From positions 1 to 29,964 of the forward strand of contig CAZYGI010000050.1 in NCBI GenBank assembly GCA_964647255.1: a stretch of 29,964 nucleotides of DNA, given 5' to 3'. The translations under genes and the position numbers were made by a program. The notes beneath the pieces were generated by a model. The model did not search any database. It was given only the letters and a program-made list of their open reading frames with translations, and was not told the origin of the DNA. Position 1 is the stretch's first letter; each line of letters opens with the position of its first letter. This DNA is from CAWJEL01 sp964647255. GTDB taxonomy: Bacteria; Chloroflexota; Anaerolineae; CG2-30-64-16. Below, in pieces: positions 26,378 through 29,964 of the stretch.

Positions 26378-27253
26378 CTACTTGGTTGCTCGCTCCGTCT
26401 TGACCTTCACTTGCTTCCCGTTGGTCACAACCTCGATCCGCCCGTTTTGATCCGTTCGCAGCACTTCGATGCCGGTCAACCGTTCGAGCACCGCGGGGTG
26501 CGGATGGCCGAAGGAGTTGTCCGCGCCGACCTGGATCACGGCGAGCTGCGGCTGCACCGCGGCAAGGAAGGCTGCCGAGCTGCTCCCGTTGCTGCCGTGA
26601 TGGCCGATCTTGAGTACATCGGCGCGCAGGGGCAGGCCCGCGGCCAGCATGGCCTCCTCCGCTTCGACTTCCGCATCGCCGGTGAGCAGAAAAGAGGTTT
26701 CCCCGTAATCCAGCCGCAGCACGATCGCGTTGTTGTTGTCGTCCGAGTTGGTGCCGGTCAGGGGCGTCGCGCCAGGGTTGAGCACGGTGACGAGCAGGCG
26801 GCCCACCGGGAGGCGCATCCCGCGCAAGGCATAGGTGCGCTTCACGCCGGCCTGCTTCAGGCTCGCCAGCCAGGACTTGGCCCAGGACGAAGTGTCAGAC
26901 TGCGGTACGTCGAGCACCTGGCCGACACGGTAGCGCGCCAGCAGGGGGATCAGCCCGGTGATGTGGTCGCCGTCCGGGTGGGTCAGCACGACCAGATCCA
27001 GACTGTGGTCCCAAAACGGCAGGACCGCGCCCAGCTCGTTGAGCAGCGCGGTGGGGCTCGGCCCGCCGTCCACCAGGATTTGCCGGCCATCGGGCGCCTG
27101 GATCAGGATGGCGTCGCCCTGGCCCACATCCAGGAAGAAGACATGCAGCCGGCCATCCGGCAGCCCGCGCTGCGCCAGCCAAACCACGGCCGCGACGAGG
27201 ATCAACAGGATGGCCGGTCGCCAGCCGGAAAGCCATTTCTTCAGCACTGACAT
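26378..27253 (-). CDS. ComEC/Rec2-like metallo-beta-lactamase hydrolase, single membrane anchor
   Basis: A 291-residue protein with one N-terminal membrane helix (about 11-29) and then a metallo-beta-lactamase domain of the ComEC/Rec2 C-terminal type. Motifs: FLDVGQGDAILI, VDGGPS, THPDGDHITG (HxDxDH), SFLLTGDAE and KIGHHGSNGSS, with GHPHP near the end. All metal ligands are present. The ComEC transport channel is missing, so this is a stand-alone extracytoplasmic hydrolase, likely a nuclease or phosphodiesterase; the substrate is not known. Start ATG 27253. Confidence 0.88.
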   Translation of the reverse strand: MSVLKKWLSGWRPAILLILVAAVVWLAQRGLPDGRLHVFFLDVGQGDAILIQAPDGRQILVDGGPSPTALLNELGAVLPFWDHSLDLVVLTHPDGDHITGLIPLLARYRVGQVLDVPQSDTSSWAKSWLASLKQAGVKRTYALRGMRLPVGRLLVTVLNPGATPLTGTNSDDNNNAIVLRLDYGETSFLLTGDAEVEAEEAMLAAGLPLRADVLKIGHHGSNGSSSAAFLAAVQPQLAVIQVGADNSFGHPHPAVLERLTGIEVLRTDQNGRIEVVTNGKQVKVKTERATK

Positions 27254-27288
27254 CGGCGAAAATCCGTTCCGGGGGAGTCACGGGTTGC

Positions 27289-27336
27289 GTTGACACGTTG
27301 ACATGTTTTCACGTTTTCACGTTTTCACGTCTATAC
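27289..27336. repeat. 8-bp tandem array (GTTNNCAN units), inverted relative to the array at 25801
   Basis: Units in phase: GTTGACAC, GTTGACAT, GTTTTCAC three times, then GTCTATAC. The complement of GTTGACAC is the GTGTCAAC unit of the 25801-25888 array. Two TTGACA strings lie inside it and TATACT follows (27332-27337). It sits between the ComEC-like gene and the orphan methyltransferase; the rest of the 210-bp gap shows no gene. Confidence 0.75.
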
Positions 27337-27463
27337 TATCTGCTCAGTTGCGCTTTTGTCAAAGAGCCATCAGTCACCCTGCCGGAAGGAATCTGGCGCT
27401 GTCAGCCTGAGGCCGAGTCGCTGATCGCAGTCAACGGCGCAAGGTTGTCAGGCCGAAGGATCT

Positions 27464-28321
27464 GTGTCGCGAGTTTTTATGCCCAACCGTATCTGTTTCG
27501 GCGACAACCTGCCGATCCTGCGCGCGCTGCCGGCGGCGTCGGCCGATCTGATCTACATTGACCCACCCTTCAACACCGGGAAGGTGCAGGCGCGGACGCA
27601 GATTCAGACGGCCCGCAGCGAGGCTGGCGACCGCACGGGTTTCGGCGGGCAGCGCTATGCCACGATCCGCGTCGGCACGCATTCGTATGCCGACCTGTTC
27701 GACGACTACCTGGCGTTCCTGGAGCCGCGGCTGGTCGAGGCGCATCGCGTCCTGGCGCCCCACGGCAGCCTCTACTTCCACATTGACTACCGCGAGGTCC
27801 ACTACTGCAAGCTGCTGCTCGACGGCATCTTCGGCCGTGATTGCTTCCTCAACGAGATCATCTGGGCCTATGACTACGGCGGCCGGCCCAAGAACCGCTG
27901 GCCGCCCAAGCACGACAACATCCTGCTGTACGTCAAGGATCCGAAGCGTTACACGTTCAACACTGACGAGATCGAGCGCATTCCGTATATGGCGCCCGGC
28001 CTGGTCGGCCCGGAGAAGGCCGCGCGGGGCAAGCTGCCCACCGACACCTGGTGGCACACCATCGTCCCGACCAACGGCAAGGAAAAGACCGGCTACCCGA
28101 CGCAGAAGCCGCTGGGGATCCTGCGGCGGATCATCCAGGCGTCGTCGCGGCCCGGCGAATTGGTGTTGGATTTCTTCGCCGGCAGCGGCACCACCGGCGC
28201 GGCCTGCCTGGAGCTTGGCCGGCGGTTCATCCTGGTGGACGACAACCCGGAGGCCATCGAGGTGATGCGGCAGCGGTTCGCCAGGGCGCCGGACATCGAA
28301 TGGCTGATCGGCCCGGAATGA
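27464..28321 (+). CDS. Orphan DNA methyltransferase, beta class
   Basis: A 285-residue S-adenosylmethionine-dependent DNA amino-methyltransferase. The catalytic motif DPPF (33-36, in LIYIDPPFNTGK) comes first and the AdoMet motif DFFAGSGTTGAACLE near residue 238 comes last, the beta-class order. The middle (GGRPKNRWPPKHDNILLYVKDP, WWHTIVPTN, GYPTQKPLGIL) is typical of this group. Adenine-N6 is the more likely product. No endonuclease is beside it, so it may regulate or protect. The start is GTG 27464 (GAAGGA three bases upstream) or ATG 27479. An octamer array with promoter-like boxes lies upstream. Confidence 0.85.
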   Translation: MSRVFMPNRICFGDNLPILRALPAASADLIYIDPPFNTGKVQARTQIQTARSEAGDRTGFGGQRYATIRVGTHSYADLFDDYLAFLEPRLVEAHRVLAPHGSLYFHIDYREVHYCKLLLDGIFGRDCFLNEIIWAYDYGGRPKNRWPPKHDNILLYVKDPKRYTFNTDEIERIPYMAPGLVGPEKAARGKLPTDTWWHTIVPTNGKEKTGYPTQKPLGILRRIIQASSRPGELVLDFFAGSGTTGAACLELGRRFILVDDNPEAIEVMRQRFARAPDIEWLIGPE

Positions 28322-28388
28322 TCCGCTTAATCAGTTGAATCTGCGTCATCTGCGTCCTTTTTCGGGCCAATGTTTCAAGGAGTCAACG

Positions 28389-29213
28389 GTGAAAATCCTC
28401 ATTGCAGTGGACATGGAAGGCATCACGGGCGTGGTGCACAGTGATCAGACCAACCCAAGTCACGCCGAATACGGCCGGTTCCGCCGGCTGATGACCGCGG
28501 ACGTGAATGCCGCGATCCGTGGCGCGTTCGACGGCGGCGCGGACGAGGTGATTGTCAGCGACGGGCACTGGGACAACCGCAACATCCTGATCGAGGAGCT
28601 GGACCCCCGCGCCCGCCTGAATTCCGGCTCGCCGCGACCCTTTTCGATGGTCGAGGGCGTGCAGCACGGCGTGGATGGCGTCTTCTTCGTCGGCTATCAC
28701 GCCCGCGTCGGCACGCAGGACGCGGTCCTGGATCACACCTGGTCCAGCGGCCGCGTGGACGGCGTCTGGCTGAACGGCGAGGTCGTGGGCGAGATCGGCC
28801 TCAACGCAGCGGTGTGCGGTCATTTCAACGCGCCGGTCGTGATGATCTCCGGCGATCAGACCGCGTGCGCCGAGGCGGCTGCGCTGCTGGGCGCGGTGGG
28901 GACCGCGGTCGTCAAGCGCGCCACGGGGCGCAACTCCGCCGAGTGCCTGCCCCCGGAGGTCACGGCCGGGCTGATCGCCACGGCGGCCGGGCTGGCCGCG
29001 GCGCGGCTGCGGCTGGGCCAGGCGCCGGCGCCCTACCGCGTCGCGGCGCCGATCACCGTCGCGGTGGAATTCATCCGCAGCGAGATGGCCGACGCGGCCG
29101 CGATCCTGCCCGGCGCGCAGCGCACCGGCGGCAAACGGGTCGAGTTCACCGCGGCCGATATGCCGGCCGCCTACTGCGCATTCCGGTCGTTGGTCGGGCT
29201 GGCGAGCAGTTAA
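28389..29213 (+). CDS. M55-family D-aminopeptidase (DppA-like)
   Basis: A zinc-dependent aminopeptidase family whose known member cleaves D-Ala dipeptides; 274 residues, normal size. ILIAVDMEGITGVV supplies the N-terminal metal-binding Asp and Glu; VSDGHWDNRN replaces the more usual DSHG region and keeps Asp and His; FVGYHARVG provides the second His. The substrate-binding GEIGLNAAVCGHFNAPVVMISGD is well conserved. GTG 28389 with AAGGAG seven bases upstream is preferred to an upstream in-frame start, because it begins directly with the domain. It follows the methyltransferase by 67 bases and may share its transcript; dipeptide transport genes are not visible. Confidence 0.88.
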   Translation: MKILIAVDMEGITGVVHSDQTNPSHAEYGRFRRLMTADVNAAIRGAFDGGADEVIVSDGHWDNRNILIEELDPRARLNSGSPRPFSMVEGVQHGVDGVFFVGYHARVGTQDAVLDHTWSSGRVDGVWLNGEVVGEIGLNAAVCGHFNAPVVMISGDQTACAEAAALLGAVGTAVVKRATGRNSAECLPPEVTAGLIATAAGLAAARLRLGQAPAPYRVAAPITVAVEFIRSEMADAAAILPGAQRTGGKRVEFTAADMPAAYCAFRSLVGLASS

Positions 29214-29222
29214 GACGGGTGA

Positions 29223-29964
29223 CTACCGGCGGTTTTCCTCTCCGTGCGTGCGGAGCCATACCCGCTGCCCATCCGTGGTCACCTCGATCACCGCGTCCGC
29301 GGCCACGCGGGTTGCGCCGTGGGCGGCCAGTGATGCATCTACGTCCGGCGGATAGGTGGTGTCCTCCGGCCACAGGATGAGCTGGGACGCAGCGGCAGCG
29401 AGGAAATCTGCGGTGGGCCAGGCGCCGGTACTGGGGCCGGGGGCCTTGAGGACGGTTGTGCGCAGGTCGGCGCCGGCGGCGAGCAGCGCAGCCTGGTCTT
29501 CGGGGCGCAGCGTGGCCGGCAGGATCGTCCGGTACTGGCCGTAGCTGAGCGTCCAGCCGTCGCCGGCCGCCAGCCGCGCCAGCGTCACCTCATCGTCGAG
29601 GCGAACCGTAGTCCCAGGCGCAAGCTGCGCGGGGTCAACCGCCTGCGCACCGGGCCAGAGCGCGGCCGCGTCGGGGCCGATCGTTGCATCCACGCCCGCG
29701 CGCCAGCCGGCCAGCAGCGGCCGCGTCGCGGCGGCCAGCGCGGCGCCATCCCCCCGTCCGTCCCACACCCATACCCGGCTGCCGTTCGGCGTCACGATGA
29801 GCACCGCCTCCGCGCCTGTCCCCTGGACGAAACAGAGGTGCAGATTCCCGTCCGGCCGCGCGGCGCGGGCGCGTCCGCCGTGCCCGATCGGGAGCGCGCC
29901 CGCCCCCCCCCCACCCCCTGCGCCGCGGGGGGGGCTCGCCGGCCACCCCCGGCGGCGCCGCCCG
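29223..29964 (-). CDS. Degenerate ComEC/Rec2-type metallo-beta-lactamase domain, C-terminal part, cut by the window edge
   Basis: The frame stays open from the stop at 29223 to the window edge. Residues read from about 29850 downward as NLHLCFVQGTGAEAVLIVTP, which lines up with the LHVFFLDVGQGDAILIQAP of the ComEC-like gene at 26378-27253. The end (VIEVTTDGQRVWLRTHGE) resembles its RIEVVTNGKQVKV end. The HxDxDH and GHHGS metal motifs are absent: the equivalent of HHGS reads APGPSTG. It may be the tail of a ComEC channel protein whose hydrolase domain has lost its metals. Bases 29905-29964 contain long C and G runs, so the upstream reading frame is uncertain there. A GTG at 29804 is an internal possible start. 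Confidence 0.55.
   Translation of the reverse strand, partial: GRRRRGWPASPPRGAGGGGGAGALPIGHGGRARAARPDGNLHLCFVQGTGAEAVLIVTPNGSRVWVWDGRGDGAALAAATRPLLAGWRAGVDATIGPDAAALWPGAQAVDPAQLAPGTTVRLDDEVTLARLAAGDGWTLSYGQYRTILPATLRPEDQAALLAAGADLRTTVLKAPGPSTGAWPTADFLAAAASQLILWPEDTTYPPDVDASLAAHGATRVAADAVIEVTTDGQRVWLRTHGEENRR

Overview
The window is a GC-rich, gene-dense bacterial chromosome segment with about 30 protein genes, no rRNA or tRNA that I can recognise, and one complete insertion sequence. Gene content and protein style suggest a Chloroflexota bacterium (Anaerolineae/Caldilineae-like): an E1-alpha/E1-beta/E2 2-oxoacid dehydrogenase operon, a freestanding threonyl-tRNA-synthetase editing domain, ComEC-like metallo-beta-lactamase proteins, an Mth938-type protein and an M55 aminopeptidase. 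This assignment is an inference from style; no 16S or marker tree is available.

Layout. 1-2582 (minus): pyruvate dehydrogenase-type operon pdhA-pdhB-pdhC, with E2 cut by the window edge. 2583-3123: a divergent regulatory region; its right half is a structured leader (promoter, 7-codon upstream ORF, hairpins, terminator) directly in front of an ABC-F ATPase gene. 4810-6916: a tandem GNAT acetyltransferase and a convergent family-4-like glycosyltransferase. 7019-9816: a two-gene type II restriction-modification island of visibly lower GC, an SPPY amino-methyltransferase followed by an AvaI/BsoBI-type endonuclease. 9950-12124: a DUF255/thioredoxin-fold protein carrying an in-frame minisatellite. 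12130-16627 (minus): a housekeeping cluster (DegV, metallophosphoesterase, DUF2231 membrane protein, cobalamin adenosyltransferase, endonuclease IV, degenerate PlsC-like protein). 16821-20079 (plus): Mth938-like protein, isoaspartyl peptidase, acylphosphatase, RNase HI, NUDIX hydrolase. 20100-21637: an AhpD-like protein and tsaD. 21742-25580: an exported propeptide-like protein next to a subtilisin-family protease gene that is split by an 867-bp IS5-family element. 25898-27253 (minus): ThrRS editing domain and ComEC-like hydrolase. 27464-29213: orphan beta-class DNA methyltransferase and M55 aminopeptidase. 29223-end (minus): a degenerate ComEC-like protein.

The most interesting items are: (i) the attenuator-like leader of the ABC-F gene; (ii) the pairing of a subtilase with a separate exported copy of its own propeptide-type domain, and the IS insertion, whose precise removal restores a 721-residue reading frame; (iii) a family of degenerate 7-bp and 8-bp tandem repeat arrays at seven or more places, mostly intergenic but once read through in frame inside a protein; and (iv) about 140-150-bp elements with 22-bp terminal inverted repeats.

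Several genes seem to have promoters with an extended -10 of the form GTGGCATAAT or TGCTATAAT. Two start codons lie only 6-7 bases from the -10 box, which suggests leaderless transcripts.
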